A stretch of 64,000 bases of DNA from SABI01 sp963678555 (GCA_963678555.2 OY782871.2:496001-560000), one strand, 5' to 3'. Counted from the first letter of the stretch, positions 33,382 through 42,775 are shown. Notes: generated by a model from the sequence alone, not told the origin. A program made the numbers and translations.

Positions 33382-34248
33382 ATGGAAAACAGATCAATAC
33401 AAGAAGTTCAAAAGAAAATACATAGAAACAAGCTGATACGGAAGGTCATTATGGCTCTTGTCGTATACCTCATAGCTATTCTCTATTTCTTCCCGATCCT
33501 CTACATGTTCCTCAGCGGGTTCAAAACCGAGGCACAGGCAGTCAGTCCGTCCATCTTCTTCACACCGACCCTCGAGACGTACAAGAAGGTGATCAGCGAT
33601 CCCACGATGTGGGGCTATCTGTCCAATTCGTTCATACAGGTCGTGGGAGCAACGATCATCTCTCTCCTGCTGGGGATTCCTGCGGCTTTTACGTTGGTCT
33701 TCGGCAGACTCAAGCACAGGGATTCGGCGGGGAAGTACTATCTGTGGTTCATCACCACGATCCTTCTGCCTCCGGTAGCCGTGCTGATACCACTGTTCAC
33801 CTGGTTCCAGCAGCTGCGCCTGATCAATTCCCCCTGGGGCCTGATGGCGGCATATGTGGGCTTTCACACTCCGATCGTCGTCTGGATGGTCCACTCGTTC
33901 TTCAGTGACCTTCCCCTCGAGATCTTCGAGGCTGCAGACCTGGATGGAACGAGCAAGTTCCAGCAGATGAGACTCATCGCGATTCCTCTGGCACGGACCG
34001 GTATCATCTCGGCCGCCCTTCTGGTCGCGGTCTTCATCTGGAACGAGTTCTTCCTCGGCTTCAACCTGACAGGGAACCCGACCGCGACACTTCCCGTCTA
34101 CATGTCCCGTTTCCGTGAGCAGCAGGGCATGTTCGTTGCACAGCTGTCGGCCTCCAGTACGATCGCGGTCCTCCCTGCCATCATCCTCGGCTGGATGACC
34201 CAGAAGGCCCTGGTCAAAGGCCTTACCATGGGAGCTGTCAAAGGATGA
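33382..34248 (+). CDS. ABC sugar permease, MalG/UgpE type
   Basis: A 288-residue inner-membrane protein with six helices. The EAA loop reads FEAADLDGTSKFQQMRLIAI followed by PLAR, typical of the second permease of CUT1-family importers. It follows the first permease by 12 bases, and its TGA overlaps the ATG of the kinase by 4 bases. No ATPase gene is present in this operon, so an MsmK/MalK-like ATPase encoded elsewhere is needed (inference). Confidence 0.93.
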   Translation: MENRSIQEVQKKIHRNKLIRKVIMALVVYLIAILYFFPILYMFLSGFKTEAQAVSPSIFFTPTLETYKKVISDPTMWGYLSNSFIQVVGATIISLLLGIPAAFTLVFGRLKHRDSAGKYYLWFITTILLPPVAVLIPLFTWFQQLRLINSPWGLMAAYVGFHTPIVVWMVHSFFSDLPLEIFEAADLDGTSKFQQMRLIAIPLARTGIISAALLVAVFIWNEFFLGFNLTGNPTATLPVYMSRFREQQGMFVAQLSASSTIAVLPAIILGWMTQKALVKGLTMGAVKG

Positions 34249-35771
34249 TCTCAGCGGTCCTCGTCTATGACATCGGCACGACCAGCGTCAAGTCGGCACT
34301 CTTCGATTTCAGCGGGGACCTCCTATTCTCAGTGAGCGTTCCCTATCCGACCAGGTATGAACACCCGGGCTGGGCTGAACAGGATCCCGATGAGTACTGG
34401 AAGGCCGTCGTGACGGGGACGAAAGAACTGCAGAAAGACAGAAGATGGCAGAACCTCACTGTTGAGGTGATAGCTCTCTCCGGTCATATGAACGGCACCC
34501 TCTGTGTCGACAGATCAGGAGAAGCTATCCATCCTCAGCTGATTCACAGTGATACAAGGAGTGCTCTTCAGGTTCAGAACATACTATCGCGAATCCCGCA
34601 AAAAGAGATCTATAGGGAGAGCGGGAACAGGATGGATGAGTTTCTCTCACTCCCGAAACTGCTGTGGATCCGTGATAACGAGGAGCACGCCTATAAGACG
34701 TGCAGTTTCGTCATCAACTCGAAGGATTTTGTCAGGAGCAGACTGACCGGAGTGGTGGGAACTACCGATTTTTCCGATGCATCGCTCACCGGGGCTTTCA
34801 GCATGGAAAGAAGGGGGTGGAATCGGGAGCTGATAGACGCTGTCGGCCTTTCAGCCGATATCTTTCCGGATATTCACCCCTCTTTCCATGTTGATGGACA
34901 TATCACCCCGGAAGCCGCCCGTGTGCTGAACCTCAGGGAAGGGACCCCGGTGGCAACAGGTGGCGGGGATGCTGCATGCGCGACACGGGGAGCAATGGTC
35001 AGAGAGAAAGGGGACACCTACATCTCGCTCGGTTCGAGCTCGTGGATGTCGATGCTGCGTGAGAGCGTGGTTTACGACGAAATGATGAGGATGCAGCACT
35101 TCTACGATCTGGATGGACATCAGGTCAACGTATGCGGAACAACCCAGGCTGCCGGAACGGCAACAGACTGGTCACGCGATATACTCTCAGGGGCTACTGA
35201 TACAGACCTTGCCGAATTTGAGCAGGCCCTGTCTGCCCTGCCCATCGGGAACTCTCTGGTGACCCTCCCCTTCCTACAGGGAGAAAGGACTCCCCACTGG
35301 GATGCCGACGCGAGAGGGGCTATGATCGGTCTGTCTGCATCCACCACTGCCCACCAGATGGCACGCTCCTGGTATGAAGCGGTAGCCTTCGCACTCTATT
35401 CGATTTTCGATGTCTACAGAGAGCTCTCCATGCAGCCGACCACGGTCACCCTCATAGGAGGAGGAGCCCGGTCGGGCTTCTGGACTCAGATGATCGCAGA
35501 CGTGTTCGGTACAAAGGTACACAGACATCCGTTCCATCTCCACGCCACCAGCTACGGAGCGGCCCTGGCAGGAATGGTTGCCGCGGGAGTCTATCCGACT
35601 ATCGATGAAGCTGTGAGCTCCACATCACGATCAGGTACGGTCATATCACCCGATTCATCTTCACACACCACCTATATGCACTACTATTCCCTGTACACCC
35701 GCCTGTATGAAGCACTGCGCCCGCTGTACAGAGATCTATCAAAGATACACAAGGAAGGAGAAACCACATGA
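34245..35771 (+). CDS. FGGY-family carbohydrate kinase, xylulokinase-like
   Basis: A 508-residue kinase. Domain 1 (about 1-245): VYDIGTTSVKSALFDFSGDL, WAEQDPDEYW, ALSGHMNGTLCVD, SDTRSA. Domain 2 (about 255-490): TGGGDAACATRGA, YISLGSSSWMSM, FLQGERTPHWDADARG and LIGGGARSGFWTQMIADVFG. The pattern and length fit xylulokinase or a related ketose kinase. It would phosphorylate the ketose made by the dehydrogenases downstream so that it enters the pentose phosphate or glycolytic route. The start overlaps the permease stop, and the stop overlaps the next ATG, so translation is coupled. Confidence 0.9.
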   Translation: MISAVLVYDIGTTSVKSALFDFSGDLLFSVSVPYPTRYEHPGWAEQDPDEYWKAVVTGTKELQKDRRWQNLTVEVIALSGHMNGTLCVDRSGEAIHPQLIHSDTRSALQVQNILSRIPQKEIYRESGNRMDEFLSLPKLLWIRDNEEHAYKTCSFVINSKDFVRSRLTGVVGTTDFSDASLTGAFSMERRGWNRELIDAVGLSADIFPDIHPSFHVDGHITPEAARVLNLREGTPVATGGGDAACATRGAMVREKGDTYISLGSSSWMSMLRESVVYDEMMRMQHFYDLDGHQVNVCGTTQAAGTATDWSRDILSGATDTDLAEFEQALSALPIGNSLVTLPFLQGERTPHWDADARGAMIGLSASTTAHQMARSWYEAVAFALYSIFDVYRELSMQPTTVTLIGGGARSGFWTQMIADVFGTKVHRHPFHLHATSYGAALAGMVAAGVYPTIDEAVSSTSRSGTVISPDSSSHTTYMHYYSLYTRLYEALRPLYRDLSKIHKEGETT

Positions 35772-36763
35772 AAGCACTCGTTATTGAGAAGAAGGATACC
35801 GCCCACGTTGTAGATCTGCCGATCCCGGAACCCGGCGCAGGAGAAGTACGAATCCGTGTTGCCATGTGCGGCATCTGCGGAACAGACGTTCATATTTTCC
35901 GTGGAGACTATCTGGGAAGTTACCCGATCATACCCGGTCACGAATTCTCGGGGGCTATCGACAAGGTGGGTGAGGGTGTCACCCGGTTCAAGGTCGGCGA
36001 TGAAGTCGCCGTGGAACCGAATATCAGCTGCAACAACTGCACCAGCTGTTTCAACAACAGACAGAACTTCTGTGAGAACTGGGAAGGCGTCGGAGTCACG
36101 ATGTCCGGCGGATTTGCCGAGTATATCTGTGTACCTGAAAAGGCAGTCTTTGCGCTCGAGGGGGTATCCCTTGAGTCGGGGGCCTTCATGGAACCTCTCT
36201 CCTGTGTCCTTCACGGGGTGAAGAAGGCGAATCTGCGCAGCGGAGACAAGGTTCTCATCATGGGAGCCGGTCCCATCGGAATCCTTCTTCTGAAGACCGT
36301 TATCGCCGAGGGAGCCGGCGAGGTGACGCAGCTTGACAAAAACGAATCCCGCCTCGAGCTTGCCAGAAGCAGCGGGGCAGCGAAGACGGTGAAGGAGATC
36401 AGTGATCTTGACTACGGTTCATACGACATGGTCATCGACGCAACCGGAGTACCCTTCCTTCTTGAAGCTTCCCTGTCGATCGTACGCAAGGGTGGTACAC
36501 TGCTATGGTTTGCAGTACCGCACAAGGATGCAGTGGTGAACCTCAGCCCCTTTGAGATCTTTGAAAAAGGGCTCACCATCATGGGAACATTCACGAGTGT
36601 GAGGAATTCTCTCGAAGCGATCTCGCTTCTTGCAAACCGTCGCATCGTGGTTGAGGATCTGATCAGTCACCGTCTCCCCCTCGAAGATTTCGAAAAGGGT
36701 GTCAATTTGATAGAAAACTCGGTCGAAGGCACCTTGAAGGTGATGATCGACTGCACAAAGTGA
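35768..36763 (+). CDS. Zinc-dependent alcohol/polyol dehydrogenase
   Basis: A 331-residue medium-chain dehydrogenase. Catalytic zinc site: CGICGTDVHIFRGD and GHEFSG; structural zinc site with four cysteines: NISCNNCTSCFNNRQNFCEN; nucleotide fold: LIMGAGPIGILLLK. This is the sorbitol/xylitol/threonine dehydrogenase type that oxidises polyols with NAD+. Placed between the kinase (4-base overlap) and two SDR genes, it probably oxidises an imported polyol to a ketose. It is slightly short for the family (usually about 345). Confidence 0.92.
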   Translation: MKALVIEKKDTAHVVDLPIPEPGAGEVRIRVAMCGICGTDVHIFRGDYLGSYPIIPGHEFSGAIDKVGEGVTRFKVGDEVAVEPNISCNNCTSCFNNRQNFCENWEGVGVTMSGGFAEYICVPEKAVFALEGVSLESGAFMEPLSCVLHGVKKANLRSGDKVLIMGAGPIGILLLKTVIAEGAGEVTQLDKNESRLELARSSGAAKTVKEISDLDYGSYDMVIDATGVPFLLEASLSIVRKGGTLLWFAVPHKDAVVNLSPFEIFEKGLTIMGTFTSVRNSLEAISLLANRRIVVEDLISHRLPLEDFEKGVNLIENSVEGTLKVMIDCTK

Positions 36764-36770
36764 GGAGTCT

Positions 36771-37553
36771 ATGAACCAGCGATTCAAAGGAAAGGTATGT
36801 ATCGTCACCGGCGGTGGCGGGGAGATCGGTCTGGCAACCGCCAGGCGGCTGGCAGAGGAAGGTGCAGCGATAGCACTGGTTGATGTGAAGGGACTTGAGA
36901 GATCTCAGACGGAACTTGAGAAGATCACACAGGTCAGTTCTCATATCTGCGATGTATCAGACTATGCTCAGGTCGAAGCATGTGTCGCTCTGATCAGGAA
37001 GGATCACGGCCATATCGACATGCTGTTCAACAATGCGGGAATACAGGGAGCCTTCTCCCCGATTCACACCTATCCCGTGGAAGACTTCCACAAGGTGATA
37101 GAGATCAACCTCGTCGGTGCGTTTCACGTCCTCAGGGCGGTGAGTGCCGTCATGGTAGATCAGGGAGGCGGTGTGATTGTCAATACTGCCAGCATGGCAG
37201 GAGTAGCAGGACCGGTGAATATGGCAGCCTACGGAGCCTCCAAGTGGGCGATAGTCGGCATGACCAAGACCGCCGCGAAGGACCTTGCACCCTATAACAT
37301 CAGAGTAAACTCGATCTCTCCCGGTTTCATGGGACCCGGATTCATGTGGGAACGGCAGGTTGAGCTGCAGGCTCAGGCAGGCAGCCAGTACTACTCGAGC
37401 GATCCAGATACCGTTTCACAGCAGATGATCGGGGAAGTACCCATGAGACGCTACGGCAGTATCGACGAGATACCCGGATCTGTCGCTTACCTGATGAGCG
37501 AAGACTCATCATACAGTACAGGAATCAATATACAGATTTCAGGTGGAATCTAG
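36771..37553 (+). CDS. Short-chain dehydrogenase/reductase
   Basis: A 260-residue SDR. The cofactor loop is VTGGGGEIGLATARRLAEEG, with Glu in place of the usual Gly/Ser before Ile; NNAG and the catalytic Ser/Tyr/Lys set NTASMAG ... YGASKWAI are present; C-terminal GINIQISGGI closes the fold. It lies 7 bases after the zinc dehydrogenase and shares the operon with a second SDR. It probably interconverts a polyol or sugar and its keto form; the direction and substrate are unknown. Confidence 0.92.
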   Translation: MNQRFKGKVCIVTGGGGEIGLATARRLAEEGAAIALVDVKGLERSQTELEKITQVSSHICDVSDYAQVEACVALIRKDHGHIDMLFNNAGIQGAFSPIHTYPVEDFHKVIEINLVGAFHVLRAVSAVMVDQGGGVIVNTASMAGVAGPVNMAAYGASKWAIVGMTKTAAKDLAPYNIRVNSISPGFMGPGFMWERQVELQAQAGSQYYSSDPDTVSQQMIGEVPMRRYGSIDEIPGSVAYLMSEDSSYSTGINIQISGGI

Positions 37554-37563
37554 GAGGAAGATT

Positions 37564-38352
37564 ATGTCAAAACCGATACTTGAGAGATTCTCTCTCGCGG
37601 GAAAGAGTTCGCTGGTCACAGGCGGCGGCAGCGGGATAGGAAAGGCGTACTGCCATGCCCTCGGCGAGGCCGGCGCGTCGGTTGCCGTAGTGGATATCAA
37701 TCTCGAAGCCGCGGAAGGTACGGTCACTGAACTGAGGGCAAAGGGAGTCAGCGCTATAGCGGTACGGTGTGACGTGACTGACGAGAAGGATGTGGAGAGG
37801 ATGGTAAACCAGGTGGTGGACACGTTCGGTTCTCTCACCATCGGTGTCAATAATGCAGGCATGGGAATCTGGAGCGATGCGCTGGAGATGGAGTTCGGTA
37901 TGTGGAGAAAGACCCTTTCCCTGAACCTCGATGCAGTGTTCCTCTGCTCCCGCATCGAAGCGCGGGTCATGAAGGCGCAGGGGTACGGGAAGATCATCAA
38001 CACGGCCAGTATGAGCGGACATATCTCGAACACTCCGCAGAAACAGGCAGCCTACAATGCATCAAAGGCGGGAGTACTCCACCTCACACGATCCCTTGCA
38101 GCTGAGTGGGCCCCTCTGGGGATTCGGGTGAACTCCATATCTCCCGGATATACAAAGACCGACCTTGTGGACAAACTGCTTGAGACTCCAGAAGGGAAGG
38201 CGATGGAACCGCTGTGGCTCTCGATGACCCCGATGGGACGGATGGCACTCACGGATGACCTCCAGGGTGCCCTGGTCTATCTGGCCAGTGAGGCCTCAGA
38301 TTTCGCCACAGGGGCAGACATTGTCGTTGACGGAGGATACTGCGTCTGGTGA
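37564..38352 (+). CDS. Short-chain dehydrogenase/reductase, second copy
   Basis: 262 residues from ATG 37564 (TAGGAGGAAG upstream). Classical SDR motifs: VTGGGSGIGKAYCHALGEAG, NNAGMG, NTASMSG, YNASKAGVLHL, and ADIVVDGGYCVW at the end. It resembles gluconate 5-dehydrogenase or sorbitol/mannitol-type SDRs. It is the last gene of the polyol operon and is followed by a terminator at 38375. It is clearly different from the preceding SDR, so the two probably act on different steps. Confidence 0.93.
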   Translation: MSKPILERFSLAGKSSLVTGGGSGIGKAYCHALGEAGASVAVVDINLEAAEGTVTELRAKGVSAIAVRCDVTDEKDVERMVNQVVDTFGSLTIGVNNAGMGIWSDALEMEFGMWRKTLSLNLDAVFLCSRIEARVMKAQGYGKIINTASMSGHISNTPQKQAAYNASKAGVLHLTRSLAAEWAPLGIRVNSISPGYTKTDLVDKLLETPEGKAMEPLWLSMTPMGRMALTDDLQGALVYLASEASDFATGADIVVDGGYCVW

Positions 38353-38374
38353 TGTATTGAGTATTGCGTATACA

Positions 38375-38410
38375 GAGGGTGATGGACCGGTGCCGTCACC
38401 CTCCGTTTTT
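38375..38410 (+). terminator. Terminator of the polyol operon
   Basis: GAGGGTGA and TCACCCTC form an 8-bp stem (38375-38382 and 38395-38402) followed by CGTTTTT. It lies between the convergent SDR and HAD genes. Confidence 0.88.
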
Positions 38411-39058
38411 CTACAGATAGGAAAGCAGCTGAGCCGGTTCATCTATCGTGCCGAGTACCGCATCGCCCGGAGGTATCCGCTCTCCCCTGTGGTAGCCGAA
38501 ACCCCAGTCGACAGCAAGGAAATCGACTCCCGCATCGCGGGCTCCGTCCATATCATGAGGGGTGTCACCGACCATGAGGACATCGGGACCCGGTTCTCTC
38601 CCTATCTCCTTCAATGCGTTGAGGATAATATCCTTCTTTGTCAGCACACCATCTGAATCAGAGCCGTGAACGCTTGTAAAACAGGCAGCGAGCCCCTTTC
38701 TCTCCAGAATCTTCCGGGCCATATCCTCATGCTTCAGGGTAGCGACAAGCAGTATCAGACCACGCTCTCTGAGAGCCTCGAGCAGCTCAACGATACCATC
38801 ATATGCCGATGCCTGATACATCGCGCCTTTTGCATATTCTTCACGATAGATACTGCAGGCCCGGGGTATGAGAGTTTCATCAATGCCGCAGGCTACACGG
38901 AAACATGCGGCCAGCGGAGGCCCGACGAACTTTCGAAGCTGACTTTCCGGCAGAACTTCGAATCCGAGGGTCTGCATCGTGTGGTTTGCCGTGGCGAAAA
39001 TACCCGCAGAGGTATCGAGAAGTGTTCCGTCCAGATCGAATATGATAACTGTGTGCAT
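38411..39058 (-). CDS. HAD-superfamily hydrolase, phosphoglycolate-phosphatase type
   Basis: A 215-residue HAD phosphatase. Motif I is IFDLDGTLLDTSAGI (nucleophile D8 region), motif II sits in LILLVATLKHEDMARKILER with Thr, the motif III Lys is in GVLTKKDII, and motif IV is MVGDTPHDMDGARDAGVD. The helical cap lies between motifs I and II (about 15-80), as in Gph and PpaX. It removes phosphate from a small organic phosphate such as phosphoglycolate. It ends 58 bases from the polyol operon, convergent, and follows a membrane protein gene. Confidence 0.93.
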   Translation of the reverse strand: MHTVIIFDLDGTLLDTSAGIFATANHTMQTLGFEVLPESQLRKFVGPPLAACFRVACGIDETLIPRACSIYREEYAKGAMYQASAYDGIVELLEALRERGLILLVATLKHEDMARKILERKGLAACFTSVHGSDSDGVLTKKDIILNALKEIGREPGPDVLMVGDTPHDMDGARDAGVDFLAVDWGFGYHRGERIPPGDAVLGTIDEPAQLLSYL

Positions 39059-39072
39059 GAGCGTATCCTAGT

Positions 39073-39549
39073 CTATTCTCCGGCTTTGCTCAAGTTCAGG
39101 AGGGCCGCCGCACCACCTCTGAGATACAGGAGAAGGAGCAGAAACAGACTCAGCCACTTCAGATTCGTCCACAGCGGTGCAGACCGGACCGGGTCAGCTG
39201 TGAGATATCCAGATACGGCAGCAAGGTTCTCGACCATATCTCCAACTCCGGCAGCGGTGAACATCACGCAGCGCAGCCGAGACCGCGTCAGCAGGGCCAT
39301 GGAGGGATAGAAACAGAGAACAAAAAGCGTATCCATGATACACTGCAGATAGACGGAAGAGGAAGGCTCCATGCGGTAGAGCAGATGCGTCTGTGCGTAG
39401 GATTCGGATGTGGAGGGAATCAGCAGGTCGACCAGAGCACTCCGTTGGACCGGAAGAAACAGGAGCATCGCCAGATACAGCAGCGAAGCGCAGACCAATG
39501 ACAGGTGCAGGTACCTTCGTCCAGATATATTCAGCTTCCTCTTTTCCAT
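39073..39549 (-). CDS. Membrane protein with four helices, unknown function
   Basis: A 158-residue protein with hydrophobic stretches at about residues 15-33, 65-85, 90-110 and 128-147. The loop between the first two helices is polar and would face outward. I do not recognise the family. It lies 14 bases upstream of the HAD hydrolase on the same strand and is probably co-transcribed with it. Confidence 0.72.
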   Translation of the reverse strand: MEKRKLNISGRRYLHLSLVCASLLYLAMLLFLPVQRSALVDLLIPSTSESYAQTHLLYRMEPSSSVYLQCIMDTLFVLCFYPSMALLTRSRLRCVMFTAAGVGDMVENLAAVSGYLTADPVRSAPLWTNLKWLSLFLLLLLYLRGGAAALLNLSKAGE

Positions 39550-39594
39550 CGTTCCCCCCGATGATATACTACCACAGAAAGAGGAGAATCATCC

Positions 39595-40359
39595 ATGAGA
39601 TATGTACGGTACCGAACACCGCAGGGAGCCAGCTACGGCATCCTCAATGACACTACGATTCATCAGATTTCATCCGAACCATGGATTGACTTCGAGGAGA
39701 CAGGCGAGACAGTTCCCTATGAACAGGCAGAGCTCCTCGCTCCCTCAGTGCCCTCCAAGATCCTTTGTGTAGGACTCAACTACCGTGACCATATCGAAGA
39801 GATGGGCCATGACATGCCCTCAACTCCCGTCATATTCACGAAACCACCCAGTGCCGTACTGGATCCGGAGGGTATGATCGAACTCCCGGAGGATTCGAAC
39901 CGGGTCGATTATGAAGGGGAACTGGCCATTGTGATAGGAGCTAAAGCCTCTAAAGTCAGCATAGAGGAGTCACATCGGTACATTCTGGGTTTTACCTGCG
40001 CCAACGATGTCACCGCCCGTGACAAACAGGCTCCCGATGGGCAGTGGACGATCGCGAAAGGGTATGACACCTTCTGCCCATTCGGACCCGTGATCACCGA
40101 TGAAGTGGATCCCGGTAATCTGGACATAACAGTGACGGTACACGGTACAGACACAGATACAGTCAGACAGTCATCGAATACCCGCAACCTCATCTTCACC
40201 CCCTCCTACCTTGTCTCCTATCTTTCTCAGGTCATGACGCTGCTGCCCGGAGACCTGATTCTCACCGGGACCCCCTCCGGTGTGGGGCCGCTGAAATCGA
40301 ACGATGTCGTGAGTGTCACCATTGAAGGAATAGGAAGCCTGAACAATGGTGTCAGGTAA
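39595..40359 (+). CDS. Fumarylacetoacetate hydrolase family protein
   Basis: A 254-residue FAH-fold enzyme. Motifs: CVGLNYRDHIEEMG, PVIFTKPPSAVLDP, VDYEGELAIVIGAKASKVSI, GFTCANDVTARDKQ, GPVITDEVD, and LTGTPSGVGPLK at the C-terminus. The acidic metal ligands (E in YEGELA and D in NDVTARD) are present. Related enzymes hydrolyse or decarboxylate acylpyruvates, oxaloacetate or 2-keto-3-deoxy acids. GAGGAG lies upstream of the ATG. No pathway partner is next to it, so the substrate is open. Confidence 0.93.
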   Translation: MRYVRYRTPQGASYGILNDTTIHQISSEPWIDFEETGETVPYEQAELLAPSVPSKILCVGLNYRDHIEEMGHDMPSTPVIFTKPPSAVLDPEGMIELPEDSNRVDYEGELAIVIGAKASKVSIEESHRYILGFTCANDVTARDKQAPDGQWTIAKGYDTFCPFGPVITDEVDPGNLDITVTVHGTDTDTVRQSSNTRNLIFTPSYLVSYLSQVMTLLPGDLILTGTPSGVGPLKSNDVVSVTIEGIGSLNNGVR

Positions 40360-40413
40360 CAGAACGACAGACCCACGGTACCGGAAACATTCTGTGATGC
40401 ACGACGGTCCGCC

Positions 40414-41322
40414 ATGGATCTGATCTACGGACAGCTGCTTGCACTGGTAACAGCCCTCTGTTGGGCTCAGAACTCTCTGATCTATTCACATGTCGGTGCC
40501 AAGATATCATCTGCCTCGACAGCACACGTCAGACTGTGGTTCGCCTTCCCGCTCATCGCACTGACACACTTTGCATTCACCGGCATCTGGTTCCCTCAGG
40601 GAGTGAGCGTCCGGGAACTCTCTCTTCTCGGGCTTTCGGGAGCTCTCGGCTTCACCGCCGCAGACCTGTTCATCTTCAGTGCACTTGTCTCTCTCGGGGC
40701 CCGTTTCACCATGGTCATCATGACCTTCAACCCGCTCTTCTCTGCACTGTTCGCATGGATCTTCGAAGGCGAAGTACTGACCCCCCTGCAGCTTACCGGG
40801 ATGTCCGTCACGATAGCCGGTGTCGTGTGGGTCATCCTCGCCGAGGGGAAAAAGAGAGACAGAGAAAAGAGCAGGCACCAGATGAGTGGTGTGCTCTCTG
40901 CATTCCTCGGTGCCCTTACTCAGGCCACGGCCATGGTTCTTGCGAAAAGCGGGATGAGTGAAGGACTCGACCCGATCGGCTCCAACTTCCTCAGACTTGC
41001 AGCCGGTTTCCTGACGATCGTGATCTACAGAACGCTCAAAGGTTCCTTCACCAGAGATATCATGCACGTACTGAGGCCACAGCGGTGGACACTGGTGATA
41101 CTGATCTTCTCAGCTGCTCTTGTCGGTCCCGTCTTCGGTATGATCGTCAATCTCAAAGCTCTCACGCTCGCTCCGGTGGGGGTGGTGATCACCCTCACAC
41201 AGATGGCTCCGGTCATCCTGATACCGATCGAACGGTTCGTCCTCAAACAACACATAGCACCGGGCGCAGTCGGTGGTACCGTTCTTGCCGTCATGGGAAC
41301 AGTCCTCCTGTTTCTCTTCTGA
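40414..41322 (+). CDS. EamA-family (DMT) transporter
   Basis: A 302-residue protein with ten membrane helices arranged as two EamA halves (about 5-140 and 155-300), with a charged loop KKRDREKSRHQ between. Conserved-looking pieces include ALCWAQNSLIYSHVG at the start and ALTLAPVGVVITLTQMAPVI in the second half. DMT proteins of this type export or import amino acids, sugars or other metabolites; the substrate is unknown. ATG lies 54 bases after the FAH gene. Confidence 0.9.
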   Translation: MDLIYGQLLALVTALCWAQNSLIYSHVGAKISSASTAHVRLWFAFPLIALTHFAFTGIWFPQGVSVRELSLLGLSGALGFTAADLFIFSALVSLGARFTMVIMTFNPLFSALFAWIFEGEVLTPLQLTGMSVTIAGVVWVILAEGKKRDREKSRHQMSGVLSAFLGALTQATAMVLAKSGMSEGLDPIGSNFLRLAAGFLTIVIYRTLKGSFTRDIMHVLRPQRWTLVILIFSAALVGPVFGMIVNLKALTLAPVGVVITLTQMAPVILIPIERFVLKQHIAPGAVGGTVLAVMGTVLLFLF

Positions 41323-41522
41323 TACCGGGCAGGGCAGAAGAGCAGATCTACCTGTTCGTGTGCATCCTGAGCGATATGCACACCTGAAGCCTCTCAGACA
41401 TGGCCCGACGTTTCACTCCAGGGGACTGCACAACCTGTTCGTGTAATCGTCATCATCACGTGGACAAACAACGCTCGTTCAATTACAATGCAGACAATGA
41501 ACCCGCTGAGGAGAGAATCTTG

Positions 41523-42713
41523 ATGGATTATGAACTGTCGTATGTAATTGTGAGTCCCTATACCGTGGCAAAGGGAAGAATAGGCGGAGTGTTGAGCAGA
41601 CTTCTCACTCGTGTAGACCTGGAACTCGTAGGAGCCCAACTCATAGCAGCAGACAAGGAATTCGCTGACGCCTATGCGGGAATCCTGTCGGAGAAGAATG
41701 ATGCATCCAACACATCAGCCCGTACTCTCCTCAGTGAGTATGTTACCAATAACATCGCACCGGGAGTTGATAGAGCTCACAGGACACTACTTCTCCTGTT
41801 CAAGGGAAAGAATGCGATTAGAAAACTCAGTGATATATGCGGCGCCCTCTATGCAGAGAATCGCGGTGTAGAGTCTCTCACCGGCGAGACGATCCGTGAC
41901 ACGTATGCTGATCTTATCACTGACCCGGAGACCGGGAAGGTGACCTACTTCGAACCTGCGGTTCTCACACCGCGCAGCAGGACCAAGGCGTTGATGACGC
42001 TGAGACTTCTTGCAAAATGGCTCGTTGATAAACCGAACCTTGTTCAGAACATCACCTACGAAAACCCTGAGAACGTCCAGAAGACTCTTGTGATCCTCAA
42101 ACCCGATAACTGGCAGTTTGCATCAAGCAGACCGGGGGCCATTATCGATATATTCAGCAGGACAGGCATGAGGATTATAGGAATGAAGGTGCACAGCATG
42201 AGTGTAGCCGAAGCCATGTCCTTCTACGCACCGGTCAAGCACTCCCTCGAGGAACGCCTTGCGGTGCCGATGGGCAAGAAAGCCAGAGAATCCCTGATGG
42301 AAGCCTTCGGTATACAACTCAGCCGCAAGTCCGAGGAAGCCCTTATTGAGAGTTTCGGTAATGCGTATGCACATGCCGAGTTCGAACAGATCATCGAGTT
42401 CATGGCAGGAAAGAAACCGAGCGAATGCGCAGTGGATGAGCTTGATCAGCCCGGCAGCGTGAAGTGCATGATGATGATCTATGAGGGAGAGGATGCGGTA
42501 CGGAAGATCAGAGATGTCCTCGGACCTACAGACCCGACGAAAGCCCCCGGTGGAACCGTACGAAGAGAATTCGGCAGCAGCATCATGGCGAACACAGCCC
42601 ATGCATCGGCAAGCAGGAAAAACGCGGAACGTGAGATGGAAGTCGTTCACGCCGAGTCAAACAACTGCGCGCAGATCATTCAGAGCTATCTTGCCATGGA
42701 CAGTGAGGAATAA
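41523..42713 (+). CDS. Double-domain nucleoside-diphosphate-kinase-like protein, copy 1
   Basis: 396 residues from ATG 41523 (GAGGAGAG upstream). The C-terminal half (about 185-390) is an NDK domain: LVILKPDNWQF with the catalytic-site Lys, MRIIGMKVHSMSVAEAMSFY, MMMIYEGEDAVRKIRDVLGP, TDPTKAPGGTVRREFGSS and NTAHASASRKNAERE, which keeps the phosphorylated His but reads HASAS where NDKs have HGSDS. An insert of about 60 residues sits between the Tyr and the EGEDAV strand. The N-terminal half (about 5-165) looks like a second, degenerate NDK: YVIVSPYTVAKGRIGGVLSR, LLLLFKGKNAIRKLSDICGA, LTGETIRDTYADL, then FEPAVLTP without the His. Ordinary NDKs are about 150 residues. It might make NTPs or act in signalling. 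A paralogue lies at 49506. Confidence 0.85.
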   Translation: MDYELSYVIVSPYTVAKGRIGGVLSRLLTRVDLELVGAQLIAADKEFADAYAGILSEKNDASNTSARTLLSEYVTNNIAPGVDRAHRTLLLLFKGKNAIRKLSDICGALYAENRGVESLTGETIRDTYADLITDPETGKVTYFEPAVLTPRSRTKALMTLRLLAKWLVDKPNLVQNITYENPENVQKTLVILKPDNWQFASSRPGAIIDIFSRTGMRIIGMKVHSMSVAEAMSFYAPVKHSLEERLAVPMGKKARESLMEAFGIQLSRKSEEALIESFGNAYAHAEFEQIIEFMAGKKPSECAVDELDQPGSVKCMMMIYEGEDAVRKIRDVLGPTDPTKAPGGTVRREFGSSIMANTAHASASRKNAEREMEVVHAESNNCAQIIQSYLAMDSEE

Positions 42714-42775
42714 CGGGACTCCTGTTATTGACTCGTGTGTGAGGCGTGGTAGAATTGAATCGGGAGGACCTGCTT

